A stretch of 64,000 bases of DNA from Mycolicibacterium sp. TUM20985. GTDB taxonomy: Bacteria > Actinomycetota > Actinomycetes > Mycobacteriales > Mycobacteriaceae. A program made the translations under genes and the position numbers. Shown here in pieces: positions 49,844 through 60,623 of the stretch; the first letter of the stretch is position 1, and each line of letters begins with the position of its first letter. Where the stretch lies: NCBI RefSeq assembly GCF_030295745.1, contig NZ_AP027291.1, positions 4,588,001 to 4,652,000 on the forward strand. The letters are read 5' to 3'. The notes under the pieces are model-generated. The model ran no database searches, was not told the DNA's origin, and saw nothing but the letters and a program-made list of their open reading frames with translations.

Positions 49844-50492
49844 TAATACGTACGAACTCCTGCCCCTGCACCGCGTCGCCGTGCTGGCCTCCATCAGCGT
49901 GGTCGACGGCGTTCGACTGGAAGACCTGACCCGACCAACGCCGTGCGCCGAGTGGACGCTGGTCGACCTGCTGACGCACATGACCGTTCAACACCGCGGA
50001 TTCGGCTTTGCGGCAAGGGGTTTCGGTGGCGACCAGGAAATCTGGCGACCGGAGACCGTGCTCGCCTCGGTCACCGCCGATCCAGCGGGCACCTACGCTG
50101 CGGCCGCGCACGACGCCTTGGACGCCTTCGCCACCGACGGTGCCGCCGACGTCGAATTCGTCCTACCCGACTTCGGCGGGGTGAAGGTACCCGGCGTGAT
50201 GGCGATGGGGTTTCACTTCGTGGACTACGTCGCGCACGGCTGGGACGTCGCCGCGACACTAGGGGTCCCGTTCGTCCTACCGACCGACGTCGTCGACGCG
50301 GTGCTACCCCTCGTGCGGGCCGTGCCGGACGGCGACTTCCGCGACCAGCCCGGTGCACCGTTCGCGCGGGCCGTCGAACCCGCGGGTGCGGGTGATCTCG
50401 ACGTCGTCCTGCGCCACCTGGGGCGGCGGCCGGAATGGAATCAGGCGTATTCGACGGTCACCGGTGCGTGGTCGGACCAGCGCAACGCGTAG
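49830..50492 (+). CDS. TIGR03086-family (mycothiol maleylpyruvate isomerase N-terminal-like, DinB-type) protein
   Basis: The protein of about 220 residues fits the TIGR03086/MDMPI_N pattern: LLPLHRVAVLASISVVDGV near the N-terminus, LTRPTPCAEWTLVDLLTHM with the metal histidine, and MGFHFVDYVAHGWDVAATLG carrying more metal-type histidines. These are DinB-fold, probably metal- and mycothiol-linked proteins of unknown reaction. Starts at 49830 and 49836 both fit and lie inside an operator palindrome. It is divergent from a MarR gene, which is likely its repressor, and overlaps the convergent xthA by 52 bp. Confidence 0.78.
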   Translation: MRMHTNTYELLPLHRVAVLASISVVDGVRLEDLTRPTPCAEWTLVDLLTHMTVQHRGFGFAARGFGGDQEIWRPETVLASVTADPAGTYAAAAHDALDAFATDGAADVEFVLPDFGGVKVPGVMAMGFHFVDYVAHGWDVAATLGVPFVLPTDVVDAVLPLVRAVPDGDFRDQPGAPFARAVEPAGAGDLDVVLRHLGRRPEWNQAYSTVTGAWSDQRNA

Positions 50493-51241
50493 GCGTCGGC
50501 GCGCTCCACCCTGGCCGAGACGACGCGGTCGGCCAACCGGCGATTGGCGAGCTGATAGTCGATCCGCCATCCGGCGTCGGTGTCGAAGGCCCGGCCGCGC
50601 CAAGACCACCAGGAGTACGGACCCGCGACGTCGGGGTGCAGCACGCGAACCACGTCCACCCAGCCCGTAGCCAGCAGGTCGGTGAGCCATTGCCGCTCGG
50701 CAGGCAAGAACCCGGCCTTCTTGCGGTTGGCCTTCCACGCCTTGATGTCGTTCTCGGTGTGACCGATGTTCCAGTCACCACAGACCACGGCGTCGCGGCC
50801 GTCGTGGCGGAGCACGTCCATCCGGGCGGCGACCGCGGCCATGAAGCGTTCCTTCTCGAGTTGCCGGTCGGTATCGGCCTCACCCGTGGGGAAGTAGACG
50901 CTGGCCGTGGTGACGCCCGCGATGTCGACCTCGAGGTAGCGGCCGTGGGCGGCGAACTCCCCGCCGTCGGGTCCGATGAGCGTGCGGGTGATCGGCTGGC
51001 GGCTCAGGACCGCAACGCCGTTGCGTCCCTTGACGTGTGCCGTCGCCGATGCGAGGTGCCAGCCGTCGGCCAGAGCGGGTGCCAACGACTTGGCCAGCTG
51101 CTCGTCATCGGCGCGGGTCTCCTGCAGGCGCACCACGTCGGCGTGCGACGCAGCAAGCCAGGGCAGCAGCCCGCGGTTCTCGGACGAGCGCTCCTTGACG
51201 GCCGCGCGGATCCCGTTGACGTTGACGGTGCTGACGATCAC
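50441..51241 (-). CDS. xthA: exodeoxyribonuclease III (AP endonuclease)
   Basis: The 266-residue enzyme of the EEP superfamily cuts DNA at abasic sites and acts as a 3'-5' exonuclease in base-excision repair. Motifs include VNVNGIRAAVK near the N-terminus, VVRLQETRADDEQ (metal glutamate), VCGDWNIGHTENDI, and the catalytic RWSDHAPVTVEY at the C-terminus. Start ATG 51241. Its last 52 bp overlap the convergent TIGR03086 gene. Confidence 0.92.
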   Translation of the reverse strand: MIVSTVNVNGIRAAVKERSSENRGLLPWLAASHADVVRLQETRADDEQLAKSLAPALADGWHLASATAHVKGRNGVAVLSRQPITRTLIGPDGGEFAAHGRYLEVDIAGVTTASVYFPTGEADTDRQLEKERFMAAVAARMDVLRHDGRDAVVCGDWNIGHTENDIKAWKANRKKAGFLPAERQWLTDLLATGWVDVVRVLHPDVAGPYSWWSWRGRAFDTDAGWRIDYQLANRRLADRVVSARVERADAYALRWSDHAPVTVEYA

Positions 51242-51315
51242 GGGAGACAGACCCTAGCCGGGGACGCGTCGACCCTTTCTTGCGGTACCGCCGGTATCAC
51301 CTTAGGGTCGGCGAC

Positions 51316-52155
51316 ATGACGATGCGCGATCCGATCCACCTCGGTTCGGGAGAACCGATCGTGATGCTGCACCCCTTCCTCTGCTCGCAGGCGGTCTGGC
51401 GCACGGTCGCCGAGCAGTTGGCGGACACCGGGCGGTACGAGGTGCTGGCGCCCACGATGCTCGGCCACCACGGCGGACGTCGCGCACCGTCGTGGTTCAT
51501 GGACACCTCCCACCTCGTCGACGACGTCGAGAGCCGGATGGACGAGCTGGGTTGGGACACCGCGCATATCGTCGGCAACTCCCTCGGCGGCTGGGTGGGC
51601 TTCGAGCTGGAGCGCCGCGGCCGGGCCCGCAGCCTCACCGCGATCGCGCCTGCGGGCGGCTGGTCGCAGCATTCGCTGACCAAGTACGAGACGGTGCTGA
51701 AGTTCCTGGCCGGTGCCCCCGTGCTCGCGGCAGCGCGGCTTCTGGGGCCACGCATCCTCGACCTTCCCTTCGCCAAGCGCATTGCGACCCTGGCCGTGAG
51801 CGGACCCGCCGACGGTCCCAGCCACGCCGATCTGGTCACGCTCGTCGAGGATGCGACCCACTGCACGGCCTACTTTCAGCTGTTGATGAAGACGCTGCGG
51901 CTCTCGGGACTGCTCGGACTCGCCCATGTGGCCATCCCCACCCAGCTGGTGCTGTGCGAGAAGGACAGGGTGTTCCCCCACCCGCGCGGCAACAAGTACC
52001 TCGTCGACAACCTGCCCGCAGGCACGCCGGTGATCCGGCTCGAGGGTCTGGGCCACATCCCGATGCTGGAGGCCCCCGGTCGCATCACGGAGCTGATCGC
52101 CGACTTCGTCGCTCAGCACACCGAGCCCCAGCGGCAGGTCCCGCCCGCCGGCTGA
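51316..52155 (+). CDS. alpha/beta hydrolase
   Basis: The protein of about 279 residues has the hydrolase fold: IVMLHPFLCSQAVWRTVAEQ with the oxyanion segment, nucleophile elbow IVGNSLGGWVGFE (serine near residue 92), and the C-terminal histidine in LEGLGHIPMLEAPGR. The substrate is unknown; the style is close to esterases or dioxygenase-product hydrolases. Start ATG 51316 chosen over 51280 as the domain begins right after. It converges on icd1, with a palindromic repeat in the gap. Confidence 0.82.
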   Translation: MTMRDPIHLGSGEPIVMLHPFLCSQAVWRTVAEQLADTGRYEVLAPTMLGHHGGRRAPSWFMDTSHLVDDVESRMDELGWDTAHIVGNSLGGWVGFELERRGRARSLTAIAPAGGWSQHSLTKYETVLKFLAGAPVLAAARLLGPRILDLPFAKRIATLAVSGPADGPSHADLVTLVEDATHCTAYFQLLMKTLRLSGLLGLAHVAIPTQLVLCEKDRVFPHPRGNKYLVDNLPAGTPVIRLEGLGHIPMLEAPGRITELIADFVAQHTEPQRQVPPAG

Positions 52156-52162
52156 GCCCTCT

Positions 52163-52222
52163 GCGAGCGTGCGCAAAGTCCTAAAAGTCACCGGCGTGGC
52201 GCCCGCAGACACGCACGCTCGC
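52163..52222. repeat. intergenic palindromic repeat (copy B) between convergent genes
   Basis: GCGAGCGTGCG (52163-52173) faces CGCACGCTCGC (52212-52222) as perfect inverted arms. The element is 60 bp, the same length as copy A (33776-33835), and shares its 12 first and 22 last bases almost exactly. It fills the 80-bp gap between the convergent hydrolase and icd1, so a bidirectional terminator role is plausible. Confidence 0.8.
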
Positions 52223-52235
52223 GGGAGACGGTGGG

Positions 52236-53453
52236 TTAACGCAGAGCCTTCGTCAGGTGATCGGCGATCGTGGCGAGGTATTCCTCGCTGGTCTGCCACG
52301 GCTGTTCGGTGCCGATGAGCACGGCGAGATCCTTGGTCATGTAGCCGTCCTCGACCGTGCCGATGACGACCTCCTCCAGCGTCTCCGCGAAATCGATCAC
52401 CGCCGGGGTGCCGTCCAGCTTGCCGCGGTGCTCCAGGCCCCGCGTCCACGCGAAGATCGACGCAATCGGGTTCGTCGACGTGGGCTTGCCCGCCTGGTGC
52501 TGCCGGTAGTGCCGGGTGACGGTGCCATGCGCGGCTTCGGCCTCCACCGTCTGACCGTCCGGGGTCAAGAGCACCGAGGTCATCAGGCCCAGCGAGCCGT
52601 AACCCTGTGCGACGGTGTCGGATTGGACGTCACCGTCATAGTTCTTGCAGGCCCACACGTAACCGCCCTCCCACTTGAGGCAGGACGCCACCATGTCGTC
52701 GATGAGGCGATGCTCGTAGGTGAGTCCCTTGGCGTCGAACTCCGCCTTGAACTCCTCGTCGAAGATGCTCTGGAACTCGTCCTTGAACATCCCGTCATAG
52801 CCCTTGAGAATGGTGTTCTTCGTCGACAGATAGACCGGATAGTTCTGCTGCAGAGCATATTTGAAGGACGACCGGGCGAAGTCCTGAATCGACCTGCGGA
52901 AGTTGTACATGCCCATGATGACGCCACCCCCGTCGGGGATCTTCACCACGTCGTGCACCATCGGTTCGCTGCCGTCGTCCGGGGTGAACGTCACGGTGAA
53001 CGTTCCCGGCTTGTCGACCTTGGTGTTGAACGCCCGATACTGATCGCCGAACGCGTGCCGGCCGATGATGATCGGCTTGGTCCAGCCGGGCACCAGCCTC
53101 GGCACGTTCTTGATCACGATGGGCGCCCGGAAGATTGTGCCGCCCAGGATGTTTCGGATCGTGCCGTTGGGCGAGAGCCACATCTGCTTGAGGCCGAACT
53201 CCTCGACGCGGGCCTCGTCCGGGGTGATGGTGGCGCACTTGACGCCCACGTGGTGCTTCTTGATGGCGTTGGCCGCGTCGATGGTGACCTGATCGTCGGT
53301 CTCGTCGCGGTGCTCGATGCCGAGGTCGTAGTACTCGAGGTCCACGTCGAGGTGAGGCAGGATCAGCGTGTCCTTGATCAGCTTCCAGATGATGCGGGTC
53401 ATCTCGTCACCGTCGAGTTCGACCACCGTGCCTTCGACCTTGATCTTCGACAT
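52236..53453 (-). CDS. icd1: NADP-dependent isocitrate dehydrogenase, homodimeric type
   Basis: The 405-residue enzyme oxidises isocitrate to 2-oxoglutarate in the TCA cycle. It belongs to the dimeric eukaryote-like NADP group: VELDGDEMTRIIWKLIKDTL at the N-terminus, SPNGTIRNILGGTIFRAPI for substrate binding, and EAAHGTVTRHYRQHQAGKPT with the cofactor contacts. Matches Rv3339c in length and place. It starts 34 bp after the monomeric icd2 on the same strand; GGAGGAGG lies about 13 bases before the start. Confidence 0.95.
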   Translation of the reverse strand: MSKIKVEGTVVELDGDEMTRIIWKLIKDTLILPHLDVDLEYYDLGIEHRDETDDQVTIDAANAIKKHHVGVKCATITPDEARVEEFGLKQMWLSPNGTIRNILGGTIFRAPIVIKNVPRLVPGWTKPIIIGRHAFGDQYRAFNTKVDKPGTFTVTFTPDDGSEPMVHDVVKIPDGGGVIMGMYNFRRSIQDFARSSFKYALQQNYPVYLSTKNTILKGYDGMFKDEFQSIFDEEFKAEFDAKGLTYEHRLIDDMVASCLKWEGGYVWACKNYDGDVQSDTVAQGYGSLGLMTSVLLTPDGQTVEAEAAHGTVTRHYRQHQAGKPTSTNPIASIFAWTRGLEHRGKLDGTPAVIDFAETLEEVVIGTVEDGYMTKDLAVLIGTEQPWQTSEEYLATIADHLTKALR

Positions 53454-53487
53454 GCGCCGCCGTCGCCTCCTCCGTGGTGTCGCGCCG

Positions 53488-55722
<2,235 letters not shown>

Positions 55723-55766
55723 TTATCAATCTCCCGTTGTCACGGTTAGTCGGCATTCAAGGTCAA

Positions 55767-55782
55767 GTATCGCGTCGGATAC
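55767..55782. promoter_or_regulatory. inverted repeat in the icd2 / lipase divergent gap
   Basis: GTATC-GCGTCG-GATAC is a perfect 5-6-5 inverted repeat 45 bases upstream of icd2. On the minus strand GATACT (55766-55771) could be a -10 hexamer for icd2, so a bound regulator would overlap the promoter. Confidence 0.35.
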
Positions 55783-55893
55783 GAACCTACGCGCAGCGCC
55801 CGCGTCAGACGTGGCTTGGGGCGATGGGTACCCGAGTCGAACATGATCAATCCGGCCCGCGGCCACCCCCCTCGGCGGCTAGCATCCCGCTTC

Positions 55894-56964
55894 GTGCGAC
55901 GAATCTTGGCGGGGACCGTGGTGGCTACGGCCATCGCGCTGATGACGGGCTGCAGCAGCGACAAGCCCAGCGAGCCGGCCCCACAACCCGAGAAGCGCAC
56001 CGCCGCACAAGCCGTCGTGATCGTGTCGGGCGGCGACGCGACCAGCCCGTTCACCACCCCCGACCAGGCCTGCTCCACCGGTTTGGCGGCCGGGAACACC
56101 GACACCGCACTGCGCGAATCCCTGCTCGGGCGGGGCTACACCGTGTACACCTCACCGGCCATGGCCCGCCGCGGGCAGGTGGCGGACCAGACGGGTTTCG
56201 GCCCGTTCGGAGTCTGCCCGGTCACGCTGCCGGAGAACATGACCGTCGACTCCACCGGCAGCATCGACACTGCGGGTGAACATCTGGCGCGCTTCCTGAC
56301 GTGGCTGCACACCGAGAAGGGCGTCACCGACGTCGACTTCGTCGCGCACTCGATGGGCGGGCTGTACTCACGATCCGCGATCCGGGTGCTGACCACGACC
56401 AACTCCCCGGTGCACATCCGCTCGCTGACCACGCTCGGCACACCCTGGCAGGGCTCCTACCTGTCCGACTACGCCAACGACATCGTGCCTTTGACCGACT
56501 GCCTTGGCGACAAGCTGTGCGAGACCGCGATGACCGGCTTCAAGGCCGAGGTCTTGAGGCTGATGGCCGGCTCGGGCCGCGAAGTCAACCAGACCTATCT
56601 GATGGGCAAGGACGGCTGGAACGAGTTCCAGGCCGGCGTGCTGGACAAGATCCCGGTCGTGTTGATCGGCGGCAAGAAGTTCACCGCGCCCGCCGGGCGG
56701 ACCGCCAACCTCGCGGTCTGGCCGAACGACGGCCTGGTGGCCCTTCGCAGCGCGCAGGCCGTCGACGTCGACGACCCGGTCCTCCCCCACCGTCGCTGCT
56801 ACACCTTCGACGACGCCCACAGCATCTTCGTCTCCAATGCCGCCGGGCTGGACTGGAAAGTGGCACTGACGTGGGATCCGCAGGTCTTCGACGCGGTGCA
56901 CGACGCCATCGAGGACGCACCGAAGGCGCTCGAGGCACCCAACCGTGAGGGTTGCCCGGCCTGA
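55894..56964 (+). CDS. lipoprotein of the alpha/beta hydrolase (triacylglycerol lipase) type
   Basis: The protein of about 356 residues starts VRRILAGTVVATAIALMTGC, a lipoprotein signal with lipobox LMTGC, followed by a Ser/Pro-rich spacer. The lipase core has the oxyanion segment AVVIVSGGDATSPF, the nucleophile elbow FVAHSMGGLYSRSA (serine near residue 165) and a late histidine in DDAHSIFVS. It would act on lipids or esters outside the membrane. I prefer the GTG at 55894 because TAGCAT (55880-55885) sits at leaderless-promoter distance and the signal becomes ideal; an ATG at 55843 is the alternative. Confidence 0.78.
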   Translation: MRRILAGTVVATAIALMTGCSSDKPSEPAPQPEKRTAAQAVVIVSGGDATSPFTTPDQACSTGLAAGNTDTALRESLLGRGYTVYTSPAMARRGQVADQTGFGPFGVCPVTLPENMTVDSTGSIDTAGEHLARFLTWLHTEKGVTDVDFVAHSMGGLYSRSAIRVLTTTNSPVHIRSLTTLGTPWQGSYLSDYANDIVPLTDCLGDKLCETAMTGFKAEVLRLMAGSGREVNQTYLMGKDGWNEFQAGVLDKIPVVLIGGKKFTAPAGRTANLAVWPNDGLVALRSAQAVDVDDPVLPHRRCYTFDDAHSIFVSNAAGLDWKVALTWDPQVFDAVHDAIEDAPKALEAPNREGCPA

Positions 56965-57025
56965 CCGCGGCCGCCGGTGAATCCCACTGGCACCCCCTTG
57001 CCTCGTTGAGATAGGCTTCCTCTCG

Positions 57026-57140
57026 GTCATGAGTGCCAGCGTCAAGCCCCGGCTCGCTGGCCGGCAACCCTCCAACCGCGGTGGGGTGCCCCGGGTGATT
57101 GACCAGGTTGAGTAGCCGAAGTCGGCTACACGGCAAGCGC
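57026..57140 (+). ncRNA. SAM-IV riboswitch
   Basis: The leader of metC contains the conserved SAM-IV core: GTCATGAGTGCCAGCG near 57026, CCGGCAACCCTCCAACCGCG near 57061, GGTGGGGTGCC near 57080, and the GTAGCCGAAGTCGGCTAC hairpin at about 57112-57129, then CGGCAAGCGCGGG. This class binds S-adenosylmethionine and is known upstream of methionine genes in actinobacteria, including mycobacteria. It occupies most of the 315-bp gap between the lipase gene and metC. Ends are approximate. Confidence 0.88.
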
Positions 57141-57160
57141 GGGCCCGCCATGACGGGCCC
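57141..57160 (+). promoter_or_regulatory. GC-rich hairpin after the SAM-IV aptamer
   Basis: GGGCCCG (57141-57147) pairs with CGGGCCC (57154-57160) around a six-base loop. There is no U-tract after it, so it may be an expression-platform stem or a weak terminator rather than a classical intrinsic terminator. About 120 further bases separate it from the metC start. Confidence 0.45.
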
Positions 57161-57279
57161 CCAGAGTAGACAGGGAAACCTGGTGCGGAGGCCCACGTTG
57201 TGCAGTTGTCGCTGAACCATTCCCGGACTTGATTCGTGCCTTGCTGGGCACCCCCTTCTCATCTTCAGGAGCCATCCTC

Positions 57280-58617
57280 GTGACCAATGACATCGATCCG
57301 ACCGCCAACTGGGCGTTCGAGACCAAGCAGGTGCACGCCGGCCAGACCCCCGACCTCGCGACCGGTGCGCGGGCACTGCCGATCTACCAGACCACGTCGT
57401 ACGCGTTCAGAGACACCGACCACGCCGCAGCACTGTTCGGCCTGGCCGAGCCGGGCAACATCTACACCCGCATCATGAACCCCACGCAGGACGTCGTCGA
57501 GCAACGCATCGCGGCCCTCGAAGGTGGCGTCGCGGCCCTGTTCCTGTCCTCGGGTCAGGCCGCGGAGACGTTCGCGATCCTCAATATCGCCGGCGCGGGA
57601 GATCATCTCGTCTCCTCCCCCCGGCTGTACGGCGGCACGTACAACCTCTTCCACTACACGTTGCCGAAGCTCGGCATCGAGACCACCTTCGTCGACGACC
57701 CCGACGATCTCGACTCGTGGCGGGCGGCCGTGCGGCCCAACACCAAGGCGTTCTTCGGGGAGACGATCTCCAACCCGCAGATCGACGTCCTCGACATCCC
57801 CGGCGTGGCGGGCGTGGCGCACGAGAACGGCGTGCCGCTGATCGTCGACAACACCATCGCGACCCCGTATCTGATTCAGCCGATCGCGCATGGCGCCGAC
57901 ATCGTCGTGCACTCGGCCACCAAGTACCTCGGCGGGCACGGCACGACGATTGCGGGCGTCATCGTCGACAGCGGCAACTTCGACTGGACGGCGAGCGGCC
58001 GCTTCCCCGGTTTCACCACCCCCGACCCGAGCTACCACGGCGTGGTGTTCGCCGAGCTCGGCCCGCCGGCCTTCGCGCTCAAGGCGCGGGTCCAGCTGCT
58101 GCGCGACCTAGGTTCGGCCGGCTCCCCGTTCAACGCGTTCCTCATCGCGCAGGGCCTCGAGACGCTGAGCCTGCGCATGGAGCGACACGTGGCCAACGCC
58201 CAGCGGGTCGCCGAGTTCCTCAGCGACCACGACGGCGTGGTGTCGGTCAACTACGCGGGACTACCGACGTCACCGTGGTACGAGCTCGGAAAGAAGTTGG
58301 CGCCCAAGGGAACCGGGGCCGTACTGGCGTTCGAGCTGGCCGGTGGCATCGAAGCGGGCAAGGCGTTCGTCAATGCGCTGACCCTGCACAGTCACGTCGC
58401 CAACATCGGCGACGTGCGGTCGCTGGTGATCCACCCCGCGTCGACGACGCACGCGCAGCTCTCCCCCGAAGAACAGCTCGCGACCGGCGTCACCCCCGGC
58501 CTGGTGCGGTTGGCCGTCGGCATCGAGGGGATCGACGACATCCTGGCCGACCTCGAGCAGGGCTTCGTCGCGGCGAAGGCGGTCGCCGATGCCTCTCAAT
58601 CCGCGGTCACGGTGTGA
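57280..58617 (+). CDS. metC: O-acetylhomoserine sulfhydrylase (MetC/MetY type)
   Basis: The protein of about 445 residues is a PLP Cys/Met metabolism enzyme that makes homocysteine from O-acetylhomoserine and sulfide. The PLP lysine sits in DIVVHSATKYLGGHGTTIAG near residue 213, with TKQVHAGQTPDLATGARALP at the start and VRLAVGIEGIDDILADLEQG at the end. I chose the GTG at 57280, with CAGGAG eight bases upstream; the open frame to 57229 is less likely. SAM-IV control upstream and metX coupled downstream make this the methionine operon, as in Rv3340-Rv3341. Confidence 0.93.
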   Translation: MTNDIDPTANWAFETKQVHAGQTPDLATGARALPIYQTTSYAFRDTDHAAALFGLAEPGNIYTRIMNPTQDVVEQRIAALEGGVAALFLSSGQAAETFAILNIAGAGDHLVSSPRLYGGTYNLFHYTLPKLGIETTFVDDPDDLDSWRAAVRPNTKAFFGETISNPQIDVLDIPGVAGVAHENGVPLIVDNTIATPYLIQPIAHGADIVVHSATKYLGGHGTTIAGVIVDSGNFDWTASGRFPGFTTPDPSYHGVVFAELGPPAFALKARVQLLRDLGSAGSPFNAFLIAQGLETLSLRMERHVANAQRVAEFLSDHDGVVSVNYAGLPTSPWYELGKKLAPKGTGAVLAFELAGGIEAGKAFVNALTLHSHVANIGDVRSLVIHPASTTHAQLSPEEQLATGVTPGLVRLAVGIEGIDDILADLEQGFVAAKAVADASQSAVTV

Positions 58618-59762
58618 GAGCGCCGAATGTGACGCTCACCGAACACGCTCCGGACGCCGCCCTCGCGACCCTGCCCGCCGAGGGTGAGATCGGGGTCGTC
58701 GACATCGGCTCGTTGACACTCGAGTCCGGCGTGGTACTCGACGACGTCTCCATCGCCATCCAGCGATGGGGGGAGCTGTCGACCGAACGCGACAACGCGG
58801 TCGTCGTGCTGCACGCGTTGACCGGCGACTCGCACATCACCGGTCCAGCGGGTCCCGATCACCCGACCCCCGGCTGGTGGGACGGCGTGGCAGGGCCCGG
58901 CGCACCCATCGACACCTCGCGTTGGTGCGCGATCGCCACCAATGTGTTGGGTGGCTGCCGCGGCTCGACGGGGCCCAGTTCGCTTGCCCCCGATGGCAAG
59001 CCGTGGGGTTCGCGCTTCCCCGCCATCACCGTCCGCGATCAGGTGAACGCCGACCTGGCCGCACTCTCGGCACTCGGCATCACCCAGGTCGCCGCGGTCG
59101 TGGGTGGCTCGATGGGTGGCGCCCGCGCCTTGGAGTGGATCGTAGGGCATCCCGACACCGCCCGTGCCGCACTGGTTCTCGCCGTGGGCGCCCGCGCCAC
59201 GGCCGACCAGATCGGCACGCAGAGCACGCAGGTGTCGGCCATCAAGGCGGACCCGGACTGGCAGCACGGCGATTACCACGACACCGGCCGCACACCCGAC
59301 ACCGGCATCGAGATCGCCAGGCGCTTCGCCCATCTCACCTACCGCGGCGAAGCCGAGCTGGACGACCGCTTCGCCAACGACGGTCAGGGCGACGAGGTTC
59401 CGACGACCGGTGGCCGCTACGCAGTACAGAGTTATCTGGAGCATCAGGGCGCCAAACTCGCGCGGCGGTTCGACGCTGGCACCTACGTCGTGCTGACGGA
59501 CGCGCTGAGCAGTCATGACGTCGGCCGCGGGCGAGGCGGCGTGGCGGCGGCGCTGCGCCGGGTGACGGCACGGGTGGTCGTCGGCGGCATCACCTCCGAC
59601 CGGCTCTATCCGTTGCGATTGCAGCAGGAGCTGGCCGACCTGCTGCCGACCTGTACGGAGCTGAACGTCGTCGACTCGATCTACGGCCACGACGGGTTCC
59701 TCGTCGAGACCGACGCCGTCTACGAATTGATCCGCCAGACATTGGAGTTCGCGTCCACGTGA
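58614..59762 (+). CDS. metX: homoserine O-acetyltransferase
   Basis: The protein of about 382 residues acetylates homoserine with acetyl-CoA, supplying the substrate of the preceding MetC. It has the alpha/beta hydrolase-like MetX motifs: VVLHALTGDSHITG, NVLGGCRGSTGPSS, nucleophile AVVGGSMGGARALEW (serine near residue 164) and the late histidine in SIYGHDGFLVE. The GTG at 58614 overlaps the metC stop (GTGA); a GTG at 58629 is also possible. In M. tuberculosis the gene is labelled metA/metX (Rv3341). Confidence 0.93.
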   Translation: MRAPNVTLTEHAPDAALATLPAEGEIGVVDIGSLTLESGVVLDDVSIAIQRWGELSTERDNAVVVLHALTGDSHITGPAGPDHPTPGWWDGVAGPGAPIDTSRWCAIATNVLGGCRGSTGPSSLAPDGKPWGSRFPAITVRDQVNADLAALSALGITQVAAVVGGSMGGARALEWIVGHPDTARAALVLAVGARATADQIGTQSTQVSAIKADPDWQHGDYHDTGRTPDTGIEIARRFAHLTYRGEAELDDRFANDGQGDEVPTTGGRYAVQSYLEHQGAKLARRFDAGTYVVLTDALSSHDVGRGRGGVAAALRRVTARVVVGGITSDRLYPLRLQQELADLLPTCTELNVVDSIYGHDGFLVETDAVYELIRQTLEFAST

Positions 59763-60508
59763 GCGCCGACGAGTCGCGCGCGAGCGCAAAGGTACGCCAG
59801 TCGCTGTCGTTCGGTGAGGAGGCCGCCGCCTACGAGCGGGGCCGCCCGTCCTATCCGCCGGAAGCCATCGACTGGCTGTTGCAGGACGGTGCGCGCAACG
59901 TCCTCGATCTCGGTGCGGGCACCGGCAAGTTGACGGTCCGGCTCGTCGAACGGGGCCTAGACGTCGTCGCGGTGGATCCCATTCCCGAGATGCTCGAGGT
60001 CCTCAGCCGGTCGCTGCCCGACACCCCTGCCCTGCTCGGCAGCGCCGAGGAGATTCCCCTGCCCGACAGCAGCGTCGACTCGGTTCTGGTGGCCCAGGCG
60101 TGGCACTGGTTCGACCCCGAGCGCGCCATCAAGGAGGTCGCGAGGGTGCTCCGTCCCGGCGGTCGACTCGGGCTGGTGTGGAACACCCGCGACGAACGCC
60201 TGGGTTGGGTCAAGGATCTCGGCCGCATCGTGGGCCATGAAGAAGACCCGTTCAGCCGTCAGGTCTCGCTGCCGCATCCGTTCTCCGGCCTGGAACGCCA
60301 ACAGTTCGAATGGACGAGTTACCTGACGCCACAAGCGCTCATCGATCTCGTCGCCTCGCGAAGCTACTGCATCACCTCCCCGGCGGCGGTGCGCTCGAAG
60401 ACGCTCGAAGACGTCCGGGAGCTGCTGCGCACCCATCCCGCGCTCGCGAACGCCACCGGGCTGGCCCTGCCCTACATCACGGTCGGAGTGCGGGCCACGT
60501 TGGCCTGA
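59759..60508 (+). CDS. class I SAM-dependent methyltransferase (Rv3342-like)
   Basis: The 249-residue protein has the SAM-binding glycine loop VLDLGAGTGKLTVRLVE near residue 45, the acidic VVAVDPIPEMLEVLS, and LLGSAEEIPLPDSSVDSVLV with motif IV AQAWHWFDPER. The substrate is not known. The GTG at 59759 overlaps the metX stop as GTGA, so it is the third gene of the SAM-IV-controlled operon. Whether its activity relates to methionine supply is unclear. Same position as Rv3342. Confidence 0.85.
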   Translation: MSADESRASAKVRQSLSFGEEAAAYERGRPSYPPEAIDWLLQDGARNVLDLGAGTGKLTVRLVERGLDVVAVDPIPEMLEVLSRSLPDTPALLGSAEEIPLPDSSVDSVLVAQAWHWFDPERAIKEVARVLRPGGRLGLVWNTRDERLGWVKDLGRIVGHEEDPFSRQVSLPHPFSGLERQQFEWTSYLTPQALIDLVASRSYCITSPAAVRSKTLEDVRELLRTHPALANATGLALPYITVGVRATLA

Positions 60509-60513
60509 TTCGG

Positions 60514-60571
60514 CGACTGCCCGCTTGTTGACTGGATCACTCGACGTTTGCGTTCAACATGCGTGCAGTCG
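60514..60571. repeat. intergenic palindromic repeat (copy D) before the DUF559 gene
   Basis: CGACTGCCCGCTTGTTGA (60514-60531) faces TCAACATGCGTGCAGTCG (60554-60571) with 16 of 18 bases paired. The left arm is also the inverted complement, with one mismatch, of CAACAAACGGGCAGTCG at 61520-61536 beyond the DUF559 gene. Confidence 0.75.
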
Positions 60572-60623
60572 ACGGTGGAAATTGGTGCCGAGACAGCCCG
60601 TCGCCGTGGCCCACGATTATGGG

